From contig NZ_CP149574.1 of the NCBI RefSeq assembly GCF_037890675.1, positions 744,001 to 808,000 of the forward strand: 64,000 nucleotides of DNA, written 5' to 3'. This DNA comes from Methylovirgula sp. 4M-Z18. GTDB taxonomy: Bacteria > Pseudomonadota > Alphaproteobacteria > Rhizobiales > Beijerinckiaceae. This document shows positions 42,975-53,608 of the stretch, one piece after another (the first letter of the stretch is position 1; every line of letters starts with the position of its first letter). Under the pieces are notes generated by a model. The model worked only from the letters and a program-made list of their open reading frames with translations, had not been told where the DNA came from and did no database searches. Both the position numbers and the translations under genes were made by a program.

Positions 42975-43012
42975 AAAATAAAAATCCCGGCCTTATCGAC
43001 AAGGCCGGGATT
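42975..43012 (-). terminator. Rho-independent terminator after ctaE
   Basis: On the minus strand, AATCCCGGCCTT pairs with AAGGCCGGGATT (43001-43012 with 42983-42994, loop 6 bases), followed by TTTTATTTT (42975-42984). It starts 25 bases after the ctaE stop codon, so the oxidase operon can end here. The downstream genes DUF983-SURF1-thrC would then depend on read-through or another promoter. Confidence 0.85.
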
Positions 43013-43036
43013 CCAGAAATGCCCGTGCGGGACGCG

Positions 43037-43903
43037 TCATTCGTGATGGATCACGCCGCCCCAGGAGCCCCACACATAGATGCAGGAGAACAGGAACAGC
43101 CAGACGACGTCGACGAAATGCCAGTACCAGGCGGCAAATTCAAAGCCGAGATGCTGGTCCGGCTTGAAATGGCCGGCATAGGCGCGAATCAGGCAGACGA
43201 TCAGGAAGAGCGTGCCGATGATCACATGCGCGCCGTGGAAGCCGGTCGGCATGAAGAAATTCGCACCGTAGATCGAGCCCTTGAACGCGAAAGGCGCATG
43301 ATAATATTCCCACGCCTGCACGCTGGTGAACATGGCGCCGAGCAGGACGGTGAGCAACAGGCCGGTCTTCAGGCTCGACCGGTCATTGTGCAGCAGCGCG
43401 TGATGGGCCCAGGTGACGGTCGTGCCGGAGGTGAGCAGCAGCAGCGTATTGAAGAGCGGCAGATGCATCGGGTCGAGCGCCTCGATGCCCTTCGGCGGCC
43501 AGATGCCGCCGGTAAATTCCGTGCGGGCATATTCGATCACTTCGTTGGGGAAGAGGCTCGAGTTGAAATAGGCCCAGAACCACGCCACGAAGAACATCAC
43601 TTCCGACGCGATGAACATGATCATGCCGTAGCGATGGCTGATCTGCACGACGCGGGTATGGTGGCCTTCACGCTCGGCCTCCCTGATCACGTCGCTCCAC
43701 CAGGCGAACATCGTGTAGAGCACGGCGATGAGGGCAAAGCCGAAAATAAAGGGGCCCATTTTCAGGCCGCCCAGGGTCAGGCTCTTCATCCACATGACGG
43801 CGCCGATCGCCAGCATGAACGCACTGACCGAACCGACCAGCGGCCAGGGACTTGGATCAACGAGATGATAGTCGTGGTTCGGTTTGGCGTGACTGTCAGC
43901 CAT
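43037..43903 (-). CDS. ctaE: Cytochrome c oxidase subunit III
   Basis: Subunit III stabilises the aa3-type oxidase core. The 288-residue product has seven membrane helices and the family blocks 'HDYHLVDPSPWPLVGS', 'GFALIAVLYTMFAWWSDVIREAEREGHHT', 'ASEVMFFVAWFWAYF' with its lipid-binding Glu, 'HGAHVIIGTLFLIVCLIR' and 'HVDVVWLFLF'-like ending (FVDVVWLFLFSCIY). It is the last structural gene of the operon and is followed by a strong terminator. Confidence 0.97.
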   Translation of the reverse strand: MADSHAKPNHDYHLVDPSPWPLVGSVSAFMLAIGAVMWMKSLTLGGLKMGPFIFGFALIAVLYTMFAWWSDVIREAEREGHHTRVVQISHRYGMIMFIASEVMFFVAWFWAYFNSSLFPNEVIEYARTEFTGGIWPPKGIEALDPMHLPLFNTLLLLTSGTTVTWAHHALLHNDRSSLKTGLLLTVLLGAMFTSVQAWEYYHAPFAFKGSIYGANFFMPTGFHGAHVIIGTLFLIVCLIRAYAGHFKPDQHLGFEFAAWYWHFVDVVWLFLFSCIYVWGSWGGVIHHE

Positions 43904-43977
43904 CGGTCGTTTCCCTCAACAAATTCCAGCCCATTGAAGCCATTTCACATGTCTCATGACGGGGGTCAACTGCGACA

Positions 43978-44550
43978 TCATAGCTTCGGTTTGTTTTTCG
44001 CCGCATCCGCAACGGGTTGCGGATCCTGCTTCGACGAATAGAAAGTGTAGGACAATGTGACCGTCTCGACGCCCTTCATCGCCTCGTCCTTTTCAAGCGC
44101 CGGATCGAGGTAGAAGACCACCGGTAGATCCGCCGATTCGCCCGGCCCCAGGTGCTGTTCCGACGTGCAAAAGCAGGAGATCTTGTAGAACCATGGGCTC
44201 ACCTGTTCCGAGACATTGTAGGAAGCGACTGCCGCGGTCTGCTGGTTCGAAAGGTTCTTCACCTTGAAGAAAACGGTGGCCGTCTGGCCGGTGCGCACAT
44301 TGATCGAATCGACTTCCGGCTCGAAGGACCAGGGTAGGTCGCCGCTGACATTGGTATCGAAGTGGACATTGATGATGCGCTGCCCCAGGGTCGCGGATTC
44401 GGTGTCCGCCGTGCGCAAGACGCCGCCATAGCCTGTCGCCTTGCAGAAGGCGGCATAGAGCGGCACGGCGGCATAGGAGAGGCCGATCATCGCGGCGACC
44501 ACCGCGGCGATGGTCCAGGCGGTGCGCGCATTGGTTTTGTTATTCGCCAT
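43978..44550 (-). CDS. ctaG: Cytochrome c oxidase assembly protein CtaG (Cox11-like)
   Basis: CtaG delivers copper to the CuB site of subunit I. The 190-residue product (ATG 44550 preferred to 44589, which would overlap the previous gene more) has one N-terminal membrane helix, 'AAVPLYAAFCKATGYGG' and the copper-binding pair 'KISCFCTSEQ'. It overlaps the end of the small CoxF-like gene by 11 bases. Confidence 0.95.
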   Translation of the reverse strand: MANNKTNARTAWTIAAVVAAMIGLSYAAVPLYAAFCKATGYGGVLRTADTESATLGQRIINVHFDTNVSGDLPWSFEPEVDSINVRTGQTATVFFKVKNLSNQQTAAVASYNVSEQVSPWFYKISCFCTSEQHLGPGESADLPVVFYLDPALEKDEAMKGVETVTLSYTFYSSKQDPQPVADAAKNKPKL

Positions 44551-44848
44551 AGGAATCGGTCTGCTGTGCGGGGTCGAAATGCGGGGCATGCGCGACGCGC
44601 ACGATCGTCACGCAATAGAACAACACGAAAAACGCTAAAACGCACAGGCCCAAGGCCCAATTGCGCTGAACGCGGCCGCGCATCTGCGCCGGCGTCAGCC
44701 CTTGGATCGCGGGCGTCTTGGTCTTCGCGAAATAGGCGAGCAGCGCGACGCTCAAGGCAAAGCCGATGAGCGCGAAAAGAACGTTCAGGCCCTTCGCGAC
44801 GGCAAAGGCCCAGACCAGCAGAACGAGCGGGATCAGAAAGCCGAGCAT
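44540..44848 (-). CDS. CoxF-like small membrane protein
   Basis: This 102-residue protein lies between ctaB and ctaG, where rhizobia usually carry a short gene called coxF. It begins with a hydrophobic stretch ('FLIPLVLLVWAFAVAKGLNVLFAL') and has a second helix 'NWALGLCVLAFFVLFYCVTIVR' preceded by 'LTPAQMRGRVQR', which fits the CoxF pattern. In many genomes CoxF is only the second part, so the first part here is longer than usual. It presumably aids oxidase assembly, but no direct role is established. Confidence 0.75.
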   Translation of the reverse strand: MLGFLIPLVLLVWAFAVAKGLNVLFALIGFALSVALLAYFAKTKTPAIQGLTPAQMRGRVQRNWALGLCVLAFFVLFYCVTIVRVAHAPHFDPAQQTDSYGE

Positions 44849-44851
44849 GCG

Positions 44852-45793
44852 CTAACTCCAAAGCACTTGCATGCGCACGACGAGATGTTCGCCGAGCAAA
44901 GTGGCGAAAAGCGCGAACAGATAAAGGATCGAGAAGCCGAACAGCCGCATGGCCTGTTTATTGGCCATCGCGCCCTCGCGGATGCGAAAGACTTTTGCCG
45001 CGAGCCAAAGCATCGTCAGTCCGCCGAGCGCGGAGACGGCAAGATAGGTGATGCCGCCAAAGCTCAACAAGAACGGCAGGCAGCCGATCGGCGCGAGGAC
45101 GATCGTATAAACCAAGATTTCGAGCCGGGTGTGGTCGGGGCCCTTCACATTCGGCATCATCGGCACGCCGGCATTGGCGTAATCACCCTGCTTGACCAGG
45201 GCGAGAGCCCAGAAATGTGGCGGCGTCCAGACGAAGATGATGAGGAACAGAATGAGGCTGTCGAGGGTGATCGTGCCGGTCACGGCGCTATAGGCGATCA
45301 TCGGCGGGAAGGCGCCCGCCGCACCGCCGATGACGATGTTTTGCGGCGTCGAGCGCTTGAGCCACATCGTGTAGATCACGGCGTAGAAGAAGATGGTGAA
45401 GGCGAGCAGCCCGGCGGCGAGCCAATTGGTAGCAAGCCCGAGGGTCGCGACCGAGAAGGCGGCGAGCACCAGGCCGAACGCCAAAGCCTCGCCGCTGGTG
45501 ACTTTGCCGGACGGAATCGGTCGCTTCTGGGTCCGCCGCATCACCGCGTCGATGTCGGCGTCATACCACATGTTGAGCGCGCCGGACGCGCCGGCGCCGA
45601 TGGCGATGGCAAGCAGGGCGGTGAAGCCGAGCACGGGATTGATGCCGCCGGGCGCGATGATCAGGCCGGTCAGCGCCGTGAAGACGACGAGCGACATCAC
45701 CCGAGGTTTCAGCAGCGCGAAATAATCGGATGGGGTGGCGTTGGAGACTGCATTCATGTCAGTCGCGCCGTCATGACCTGCGGTCAAACTCAT
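44852..45793 (-). CDS. ctaB: Protoheme IX farnesyltransferase (heme O synthase)
   Basis: CtaB adds a farnesyl group to heme b to make heme o, the precursor of heme a in cytochrome aa3. The product (313 residues from ATG 45793; 301 from ATG 45757, neither with a good ribosome-binding site) is a UbiA-superfamily membrane protein with '[16 protein letters not shown]', the Asp-rich motif '[19 protein letters not shown]' and '[11 protein letters not shown]'. It sits between ctaD and coxF in the usual order. Confidence 0.95.
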   Translation of the reverse strand: MSLTAGHDGATDMNAVSNATPSDYFALLKPRVMSLVVFTALTGLIIAPGGINPVLGFTALLAIAIGAGASGALNMWYDADIDAVMRRTQKRPIPSGKVTSGEALAFGLVLAAFSVATLGLATNWLAAGLLAFTIFFYAVIYTMWLKRSTPQNIVIGGAAGAFPPMIAYSAVTGTITLDSLILFLIIFVWTPPHFWALALVKQGDYANAGVPMMPNVKGPDHTRLEILVYTIVLAPIGCLPFLLSFGGITYLAVSALGGLTMLWLAAKVFRIREGAMANKQAMRLFGFSILYLFALFATLLGEHLVVRMQVLWS

Positions 45794-45925
45794 TACTACA
45801 TTCCAATCCACATCGGGACGTTCAACATCGTGGCTTCAAGCGCCGGGCTCATCGGCAAGACGGCCTCTTGAAGGTCGTCCAACGGATGAGTCCGGCGGCC
45901 GGTCGGAAACCGGCCGCCGTGGTCT

Positions 45926-47635
<1,710 letters not shown>

Positions 47636-48490
47636 TTATTGCGCGCTTGCAAGGGCGGAGGCGCCGCCGTTGCTCGCAAATTTCTTCTTCGCATCCTGCA
47701 ACCAGGCGTCATATTTCTCTTGGCTCAGGACGCGGATGGCGATCGGCATGAAGGCATGGTCCTTGCCGCATAGTTTCGAGCATTGCCCGTAGTAGACGCC
47801 TTCCTTGTCGGCATTGAACCAAGTCTGGTTTGCGCGGCCGGGAACGGCGTCGACGCGCACCCCGAGTTCGCGCACCGCGAAGGAATGGATGACGCCGGTC
47901 GGGTCGGACGTGATCGTCATCACGATGTTTTTATGCACCGGCACGACGAGTTCGTTGTCGACGGCGAGCAGGTAGAGCTGGTGCTCCTTCTCGAAGTCGT
48001 TGAGGTCCGCTTGCTTCTTATAGTTCGAATCGTAGCTGAAGCCGCCCGCCTGGTCCTTGGGATATTCGTAGGTCCAGTACCATTGCTTGCCGGTCGCCTT
48101 GAGGGTGATGTCGGCCTTGGGGGCAACCAATTCCTTGGTCAGGAGCCGGAACGAGGGGATCGCGATGATCACCAGGATGAGAACCGGAATGATCGTCCAG
48201 GCCACTTCGAGCAGGGTATTGTGTGTCGTCCTGGAGGGAACGGGATTGGCCTTCTCGTTAAAGCGAAAAACGATGATGAGGAGGAGGGCGAGAACAAACA
48301 GCGAAATCGGAATGATGATCCACAACAGCAAGGTGTGGAAACTATCGATGTCCTGAGCCACGGTGCTCGCCGGCTCGGGCATGCCGATCTGGCCCGGAAC
48401 CGGGGCGCCGAGCACGGCGTCCTCCGCACGGGCCCAAGTGGAGGTGAAGAACGTTAATAGAGCGGCCGCCGCCGGCCCGATTCCCCGCAT
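47636..48490 (-). CDS. ctaC: Cytochrome c oxidase subunit II
   Basis: Subunit II takes electrons from cytochrome c at its CuA centre on the periplasmic side. The product (284 residues) has a signal peptide, two membrane helices ('LLLWIIIPISLFVLALLLIIVF' and 'VAWTIIPVLILVIIAIPSFRLL'-like) and the CuA motif 'YYGQCSKLCGKDHAFMPI'. I chose ATG 48490 because GAGG precedes it by 6 bases; ATG 48502 would add four residues. It is the first gene of the minus-strand oxidase operon, so its promoter lies in 48491-48953. Confidence 0.96.
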   Translation of the reverse strand: MRGIGPAAAALLTFFTSTWARAEDAVLGAPVPGQIGMPEPASTVAQDIDSFHTLLLWIIIPISLFVLALLLIIVFRFNEKANPVPSRTTHNTLLEVAWTIIPVLILVIIAIPSFRLLTKELVAPKADITLKATGKQWYWTYEYPKDQAGGFSYDSNYKKQADLNDFEKEHQLYLLAVDNELVVPVHKNIVMTITSDPTGVIHSFAVRELGVRVDAVPGRANQTWFNADKEGVYYGQCSKLCGKDHAFMPIAIRVLSQEKYDAWLQDAKKKFASNGGASALASAQ

Positions 48491-48953
48491 ATTAAACCTC
48501 ATGAACGTCGTCGCTCCTCTCGGCCAGATCCGCTTTATCAATCTGGCGGACACTTGAATTTTCCTCGCAAAAGGGCCTCATTCTGGCCGCTTTCGTGAGA
48601 ATATTGCATTCCGCCTCGGATCGGCCCCACGGGACGAGGCCCCAGCCCAAGCCAATCCAAAGGCGGAAAAACGCCATCTCAACCCCGTTTCAAACCACAG
48701 TCCCGCTGCAAGCGCAATGCCGTCGAACTTTTTGCCCGATGCGGCAAATGGGCGCGAAACTATCCTCCTTTGTTCGGCGCTGCAAACGTTGCGAGCTGCG
48801 CAGGCACCATTTCACGCCGGCGCTTGACAGGCAAAGGTCATTTGCTACGGAACGGACGGCTTTTACACCGCATCGGCCCTTGGGTTTGATTCGTGGATAT
48901 TATAATGACATGTCGCGCGCATGATATGACGCGGATGTGGATGAGGAACGGGA
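48491..48953. promoter_or_regulatory. Divergent intergenic region between ctaC and ialB
   Basis: About 460 bases with no gene. It must carry the promoter of the oxidase operon (minus). For the plus side, a TTGACA at 48824-48829 with a weak -10 (TACGGA at 48846) and a TATAAT at 48901-48906 are both possible parts of the ialB promoter; neither pairing is fully convincing. I see no obvious palindrome or known regulator box here. Confidence 0.4.
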
Positions 48954-49607
48954 ATGATTCGGATGCGCGTTAGCAGGATTCAGCCACAAACCGGCACATG
49001 GCCGGCGGGGTTCTGGCGGCTGCTGGCCGGAGCGGTGCTCGCTTTGGCGATTTTGGGCACCGGCCAAGCCTTGGCGCAGTCTCAAGGCGTCCTGAAGAAC
49101 AAGTTCGGCGATTGGGAAATGCGTTGCGACACGCCGCCGGGCGCGGTTCAGGAGCAATGCGGCCTGGTGCAGAGCATTGCGGCGGAAGACAAGCCGAACG
49201 TCAATTTGCAGATCATCATCGTCAAGGTGGCGGACGGCAAGGGCTCGATCCTGCGGGTCGTCGCGCCGCTGGGCGTGTTCCTGCCGCGCGGCCTCAACCT
49301 GAATATCGACGGCGCCAATATCGGCAAGACCGGCTTCGGCCGCTGCCTGCCGAACGGCTGCTATGCGGAAGTCGGCATCGACGACAAATTGCTGCAGCAG
49401 CTGAGAAACGGCCAAAGCGCCGTCTTCTCGATTTTCGACACGCCGGAGGAGGGGATCGGCATTCCGGTCGCGCTGTCCGGTTTCAAGGACGGTTACGACA
49501 GCCTGCCCGACGTTTCCAGCGCGCCACAGGGCGCCGACCCGAACGCGGCAGGCGCAAAACCGCCGGCACCGGCGCCAACTCCGGCACCGACGCTGCCGCC
49601 GCAATAG
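48954..49607 (+). CDS. Invasion associated locus B (IalB) family secreted protein
   Basis: The 217-residue product has a long signal peptide (basic start, hydrophobic core 'LLAGAVLALAILGTGQALAQ') and the IalB domain: 'KFGDWEMRCDTPPGA', 'EQCGLVQSI', 'VVAPLGVFLPRGLNLNID', 'GRCLPNGCYAEV' and 'GIPVALSGFKDGYDSL'. Four cysteines probably form two disulfides. A Pro/Ala-rich tail follows. The name comes from Bartonella; in free-living Rhizobiales the role is unknown. AGGA precedes the ATG by 6 bases. Confidence 0.92.
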   Translation: MIRMRVSRIQPQTGTWPAGFWRLLAGAVLALAILGTGQALAQSQGVLKNKFGDWEMRCDTPPGAVQEQCGLVQSIAAEDKPNVNLQIIIVKVADGKGSILRVVAPLGVFLPRGLNLNIDGANIGKTGFGRCLPNGCYAEVGIDDKLLQQLRNGQSAVFSIFDTPEEGIGIPVALSGFKDGYDSLPDVSSAPQGADPNAAGAKPPAPAPTPAPTLPPQ

Positions 49608-49712
49608 GCCGGACGGCTTTGTTTCAGTCTGACGGGATCAAAATGGCTGTGAGCCGTGTGGAGGATTTTCATGACGCAGGGCATTTTTAGGGACTTTCCG
49701 ATGGAGGCGTTT

Positions 49713-50333
49713 ATGCCGGGGATGCGTGTACTTGGTGTTGCATTCCTGACTTTGTCGCTCGCCGGCTGCGGCAGCGGCAGCAGCAAGTTCGACCCTGCCA
49801 GCCTTGTTGCCTTCAACCGCCCCTCGGCCCCGCCCGTGCCGCCGCCGCCGAAAGCCAAGGAGGACGAGCCGGAAGTCTATTGCCCGTTCGTGCAGGTTCT
49901 CGACGGCGCGAGCGCCTTGCGCGTCGGCGGGTCGGGCGAATCGGTCCGCTATCAATATTCGCTGGGCGACTTGGCGCGCGAATGCAAGGTGGTCAACGGC
50001 AAGATCCAGATCACGGTCGGCGTCGAAGGCAAGGTCCTCTTGGGACCGGCCGGTTCGCCCGGAACATTCTCGGCGCCGATTCGCATTGCGGTGCGCAAGG
50101 ACGCGGATAATACGGCCGCGGCGAGCAAACTGTTCCGCGTCTCGGCGACCGTGCCCGCCGGTGACACGGTCGGCACGTTCTCGCTGGTCTCCGATGTGAT
50201 GGAAGTGCCTTTCACCCGCACTGATGCGGATCAGGATTACACGATCGTCGTCGGCTTTGACAGCAAGGGCACGGACAGCGGCGCGCCGGCGAAACCGCGC
50301 CGCCGCCGCCACGCGGCTGCAGCGGCACAATAG
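49713..50333 (+). CDS. Putative lipoprotein of unknown function
   Basis: The 206-residue product starts at ATG 49713 with GGAGG five bases upstream. It has a lipoprotein signal ending Leu-Ser-Leu-Ala-Gly-Cys near residue 18, so Cys would be lipidated. The mature part starts with a Pro-rich linker (APPVPPPPKAKEDE), then 'YCPFVQVLDGASALRVGG', 'YQYSLGDLARECKVVNGKIQITVGVEGKVLLGP', which in fragments resembles a conserved Rhizobiales lipoprotein, and a basic tail. No function is known. It lies 105 bases downstream of ialB. Confidence 0.8.
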   Translation: MPGMRVLGVAFLTLSLAGCGSGSSKFDPASLVAFNRPSAPPVPPPPKAKEDEPEVYCPFVQVLDGASALRVGGSGESVRYQYSLGDLARECKVVNGKIQITVGVEGKVLLGPAGSPGTFSAPIRIAVRKDADNTAAASKLFRVSATVPAGDTVGTFSLVSDVMEVPFTRTDADQDYTIVVGFDSKGTDSGAPAKPRRRRHAAAAAQ

Positions 50334-50384
50334 GGCAGTCCCGGCGGTATCGGTGGAAGATCATTACTTTTTTCGATGCCGCCA

Positions 50385-50413
50385 TTGACCATATCTATGA
50401 CGCGGAGTAATGC
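50385..50413 (+). promoter_or_regulatory. Promoter of the gcv operon
   Basis: TTGACC (50385-50390) and TAATGC (50408-50413) are separated by 17 bases. A start about 7 bases downstream would be at about 50420, just ahead of the glycine riboswitch. Position and spacing make this the best candidate; it is unproven. Confidence 0.6.
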
Positions 50414-50430
50414 TCCGATTGTCAGATCCA

Positions 50431-50640
50431 CCCTCTGCGGGAGAGTCCGGTTCATCACCGGCGCCGAAGGCGCAACCGCCCCGGAAACGCTCAGGCATCA
50501 GGACCGCAAGAGGGATGACACTCTGGAAAGCGAGGCGGAATTCTTGAGGATTCGAGAGTTCTGCATCCACCGACGGGGGTAACCGATCCGGCGTAACGCC
50601 GGGCGGGAAATCTCTCAGGTCCCGTGACAGAGGGGGCGTC
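50431..50640 (+). ncRNA. Tandem glycine riboswitch upstream of gcvT
   Basis: Two glycine aptamers lie in series. Aptamer 1: TGCGGGAGAG (50436-50445), GCCGAAGG (50463-50470), CTCAGGCA (50490-50497), CTCTGGAAAG (50521-50530). Aptamer 2: GACGGGGGTAACCGA around 50572, TCTCTCAGGT (50611-50620), GACAGAGGGGG (50625-50635). These match the conserved blocks of the class (GGAGAG, GCCGAAGG, CTCAGG, CTCTGGA). Glycine binding would turn on expression of the glycine-cleavage genes. The span between 50640 and the gcvT ATG (50691) could hold the expression platform; no clear terminator stem is seen there, so control may be translational. Confidence 0.93.
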
Positions 50641-50690
50641 GCGCCAGGCTCACGTCTGGAGGTTACGCTATCTCTTTGGCCAGGCCCGTC

Positions 50691-51830
50691 ATGACTGACC
50701 CGCATTCCTCATCCGACACCCCGCTCAAGCAAACGCCTTTGCATGATTTGCATGTGAAGCTCGGTGCGCGCATGGCCGCTTTCGCCGGCTATGATATGCC
50801 GATCCAATACCCGTCCGGCATTTTGCAGGAGCATCTGCATACGCGGGCGCAGGCCGGGCTGTTCGACGTATCGCATATGGGTCAGGCGATTCTGTCAGGG
50901 CCCGATGCGGTCAGAGGGCTCGAATCGCTGGTGCCGGGCGATCTTGCCGCGCTGGCGCCGGGGCGCATCCGCTACACGCAATTCTTGAACGAGGACGGCG
51001 GGATTCTCGACGATCTGATGGTCACCCGGCTGGCCGATGCGGCGGACGGCGCCGAGCAGCTTTATCTCGTCGTCAACGCAGCCTGTAAGGACGCGGATTT
51101 TGCCCATATTCGCTCGCGCCTGCCGCATCTCACGCTCAGAGTGCTCGAACATCACGCGCTGATTGCGCTGCAAGGGCCCAAAGCTGCCGCGGTGCTGGAG
51201 CGGCATCTGCCGGGTGTCGAGACCATGCCGTTCATGTCGCTATACATCGTCGAGCGGGACGGCGTGAGCTTCCATGTGTCACGCTCCGGCTATACCGGCG
51301 AAGACGGTTATGAGATTTCGGTGCCAGACGCGCATGCGGCTGATTTTACCCAAACGCTTTTGCGCGAAGCCGAGGTCAAGCCGATCGGGCTCGGCGCGCG
51401 CGATTCGCTGCGGCTCGAATCCGGTCTTTGCCTTTATGGCCACGACATCGACACGACCACGACGCCGGTCGAAGCGGCCTTGATGTGGTCGATTTCCAAG
51501 CGCCGCCGCGCCGAGGGCGGTTTTCCAGGCGACGAGCGCGTGCGCCTGCAATTGGCCCACGGCCCGTCGCGCCTGCGCGTCGGCATTCTGCCCGACGGCA
51601 AAGCGCCGGCGCGCGAGGGCTGCGATATTACGACGCTCGACGGCGTGCTGATCGGCAAGATCACGTCCGGCGGCTTCGGTCCGAGCCTCAATGCGCCGGT
51701 CGCGATGGGCTATGTCGAAGCGAAATATGCGCCGGTCGGAACGCCGGTGCATGTCATAGTGCGCGGCAAACCGTTGAAAGCGTCCATCGTCAAAATGCCG
51801 TTCGTGCCGCAGAATTATTATCGGGGCTAA
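50691..51830 (+). CDS. gcvT: Glycine cleavage system T protein (aminomethyltransferase)
   Basis: GcvT moves the methylene group from the lipoylated H protein to tetrahydrofolate and releases ammonia. The 379-residue product has 'TPLHDLHVKLGARMAAFAGYDMPIQY', with fragments typical of GcvT ('H..LGA.M..FAG..MP.QY'), 'TRAQAGLFDVSHMGQ', 'SRSGYTGEDGYEI', 'GLGARDSLRLESGLCLYGHD' and 'VEAALMWSI'. ATG 50691 is preferred to an in-frame TTG at 50676. Expression is likely under the glycine riboswitch. Confidence 0.96.
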   Translation: MTDPHSSSDTPLKQTPLHDLHVKLGARMAAFAGYDMPIQYPSGILQEHLHTRAQAGLFDVSHMGQAILSGPDAVRGLESLVPGDLAALAPGRIRYTQFLNEDGGILDDLMVTRLADAADGAEQLYLVVNAACKDADFAHIRSRLPHLTLRVLEHHALIALQGPKAAAVLERHLPGVETMPFMSLYIVERDGVSFHVSRSGYTGEDGYEISVPDAHAADFTQTLLREAEVKPIGLGARDSLRLESGLCLYGHDIDTTTTPVEAALMWSISKRRRAEGGFPGDERVRLQLAHGPSRLRVGILPDGKAPAREGCDITTLDGVLIGKITSGGFGPSLNAPVAMGYVEAKYAPVGTPVHVIVRGKPLKASIVKMPFVPQNYYRG

Positions 51831-51847
51831 GGAAAAGGGGACATCAC

Positions 51848-52219
51848 ATGACCATCCGCTACAGCAAAGATCATGAATATATCCGTGTCGACGGCGACGT
51901 CGGCACGATCGGCATCACCGACTATGCGCAGAATGCACTGGGCGACGTGGTGTTCGTCGAATTGCCGAGCGTCGGCAAGACGCTGGCGAAAGGCGGTGAA
52001 GCCGCCGTCGTCGAAAGCGTGAAGGCGGCAAGCGAAGTGTTTTCGCCTGTCTCCGGCACGGTGGTCGAAGTCAACAGCGAGTTGGAAGCAACGCCCGCGA
52101 CGGTGAACGAAGATCCCGCCGGCAAGGGCTGGTTCATGAAGGTCAAATTGAGCACTCCCGCGGAACTCGACGATTTGCTGGATGAGGCGGCGTATCAGGA
52201 CTTTCTGAAAACCTTGTAA
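51848..52219 (+). CDS. gcvH: Glycine cleavage system H protein
   Basis: GcvH is the lipoyl carrier that shuttles the aminomethyl group between P, T and L proteins. The 123-residue product contains the lipoylation site 'VVESVKAASE' with Lys59, preceded by 'GDVVFVELPSVGKTL' and followed by 'FSPVSGTVVEVN' and 'GWFMKVKLS'. It lies 17 bases after gcvT. Confidence 0.97.
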   Translation: MTIRYSKDHEYIRVDGDVGTIGITDYAQNALGDVVFVELPSVGKTLAKGGEAAVVESVKAASEVFSPVSGTVVEVNSELEATPATVNEDPAGKGWFMKVKLSTPAELDDLLDEAAYQDFLKTL

Positions 52220-52267
52220 GCCGCGCGGCGACCGCGGCGATTAAAATTCCGGAGCACAGTTCAAGCG

Positions 52268-53608
52268 ATGCGCTATCTTCCTTTGACCGACGTCGAACGT
52301 GGCGACATGCTGACGAAAGTCGGCGCCGTGCATATCGACGCGCTTTTTGCCGATATTCCCAACGACCTTCTGCTCAAGGCGCCGCTCGACCTGCCGCGCC
52401 GGAAAACCGAACTCGAGGTGGAGCGCGCGCTCACGAAATTGAGCAACCGCAATATTCCCGCCTCGACGTCTTCCTTCTTCGTCGGATGCGGCGCCTACAA
52501 GCATCACATTCCGGCGACCGTCGATCATTTGATTCAACGCTCGGAATTTCTGACCGCCTATACGCCGTATCAACCGGAAATTTCGCAAGGCACGCTGCAA
52601 AGCCTGTTCGAATTTCAAACCCAGGTCGCCGCCTTGACGGCGATGGATGTGGCCAATGCCTCGATGTATGACGGGTCCACCGGCACGGCGGAAGCCGTGC
52701 TGATGGCGCATCGCATCACCAAGCGCCGCAAGGCGATTCTGTCGGGCGGCTTGCATCCGCAATATGGCGATGTGGTGCGCACCGTGTCGCACATGGCCGG
52801 CGATGCGGTGGTCTCGATGCCGGCCGACGTTCATGCCGATGAGGACATCATCGCCAAGATCGACGATGCGACGAGCTGCGTCGTCGTCCAGACGCCGGAC
52901 GTTTTCGGCAATTTGCGCGATCTGTCGAAAATCGCCGATGCCGCGCACGCCAAAGGCGCATTGCTCATCGCGGTCTTCACGGAAGTTATTTCGCTCGGTC
53001 TCATCAAGCCGCCGGGCGAAATGGGCGCGGATATTGCGGTCGGCGAAGGGCAATCGATCGGCAATGCGTTGAGTTTCGGCGGGCCTTATGTCGGCCTGTT
53101 CGCGACGCGCGCGAAATACGTGCGGCAAATGCCGGGACGTCTGTGCGGCGAAACCGTGGACGCGGACGGCCGGCGCGGTTTCGTGCTGACGCTGTCGACG
53201 CGCGAGCAGCATATCCGCCGCGACAAGGCGACATCGAACATCTGCACCAATTCGGGCCTGTGCTGTCTCGCCTTCACGATTCACATGACCTTGCTCGGGC
53301 AAACCGGCTTGCGGCGGCTCGCCAAACTCAATCACGCCCATGCCGTCGCATTGGCCGAGATGGTGCGTGACATTCCTGGCGTCGAGCTCGTCAACAAAAC
53401 CTATTTCAACGAATTCACCTTGCGGGTGAAGGGTAATGCCGCGACCGTCATCGAGAAGATGGCGGCGCGCGACGTGCTCGGCGGCGTGCCGTTCAGCCGA
53501 CTGGCGCCGCAATCTGGCTATGACGATCTCATCATCGTCGCCAATACGGAAGTGAATTCGGATGAAGACCGCATGGCCTTCGTCTCGGCGCTGAAAGGAT
53601 CGCTCTGA
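52268..53608 (+). CDS. gcvPA: Glycine dehydrogenase (decarboxylating) subunit 1
   Basis: GcvPA is the N-terminal half of the P protein in organisms with the split enzyme; it pairs with GcvPB to decarboxylate glycine. The 446-residue product has '[14 protein letters not shown]', '[19 protein letters not shown]', '[21 protein letters not shown]', which in short is '[14 protein letters not shown]', and '[17 protein letters not shown]' near the active-site loop. Its stop shares a base with the gcvPB ATG. Confidence 0.96.
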   Translation: MRYLPLTDVERGDMLTKVGAVHIDALFADIPNDLLLKAPLDLPRRKTELEVERALTKLSNRNIPASTSSFFVGCGAYKHHIPATVDHLIQRSEFLTAYTPYQPEISQGTLQSLFEFQTQVAALTAMDVANASMYDGSTGTAEAVLMAHRITKRRKAILSGGLHPQYGDVVRTVSHMAGDAVVSMPADVHADEDIIAKIDDATSCVVVQTPDVFGNLRDLSKIADAAHAKGALLIAVFTEVISLGLIKPPGEMGADIAVGEGQSIGNALSFGGPYVGLFATRAKYVRQMPGRLCGETVDADGRRGFVLTLSTREQHIRRDKATSNICTNSGLCCLAFTIHMTLLGQTGLRRLAKLNHAHAVALAEMVRDIPGVELVNKTYFNEFTLRVKGNAATVIEKMAARDVLGGVPFSRLAPQSGYDDLIIVANTEVNSDEDRMAFVSALKGSL

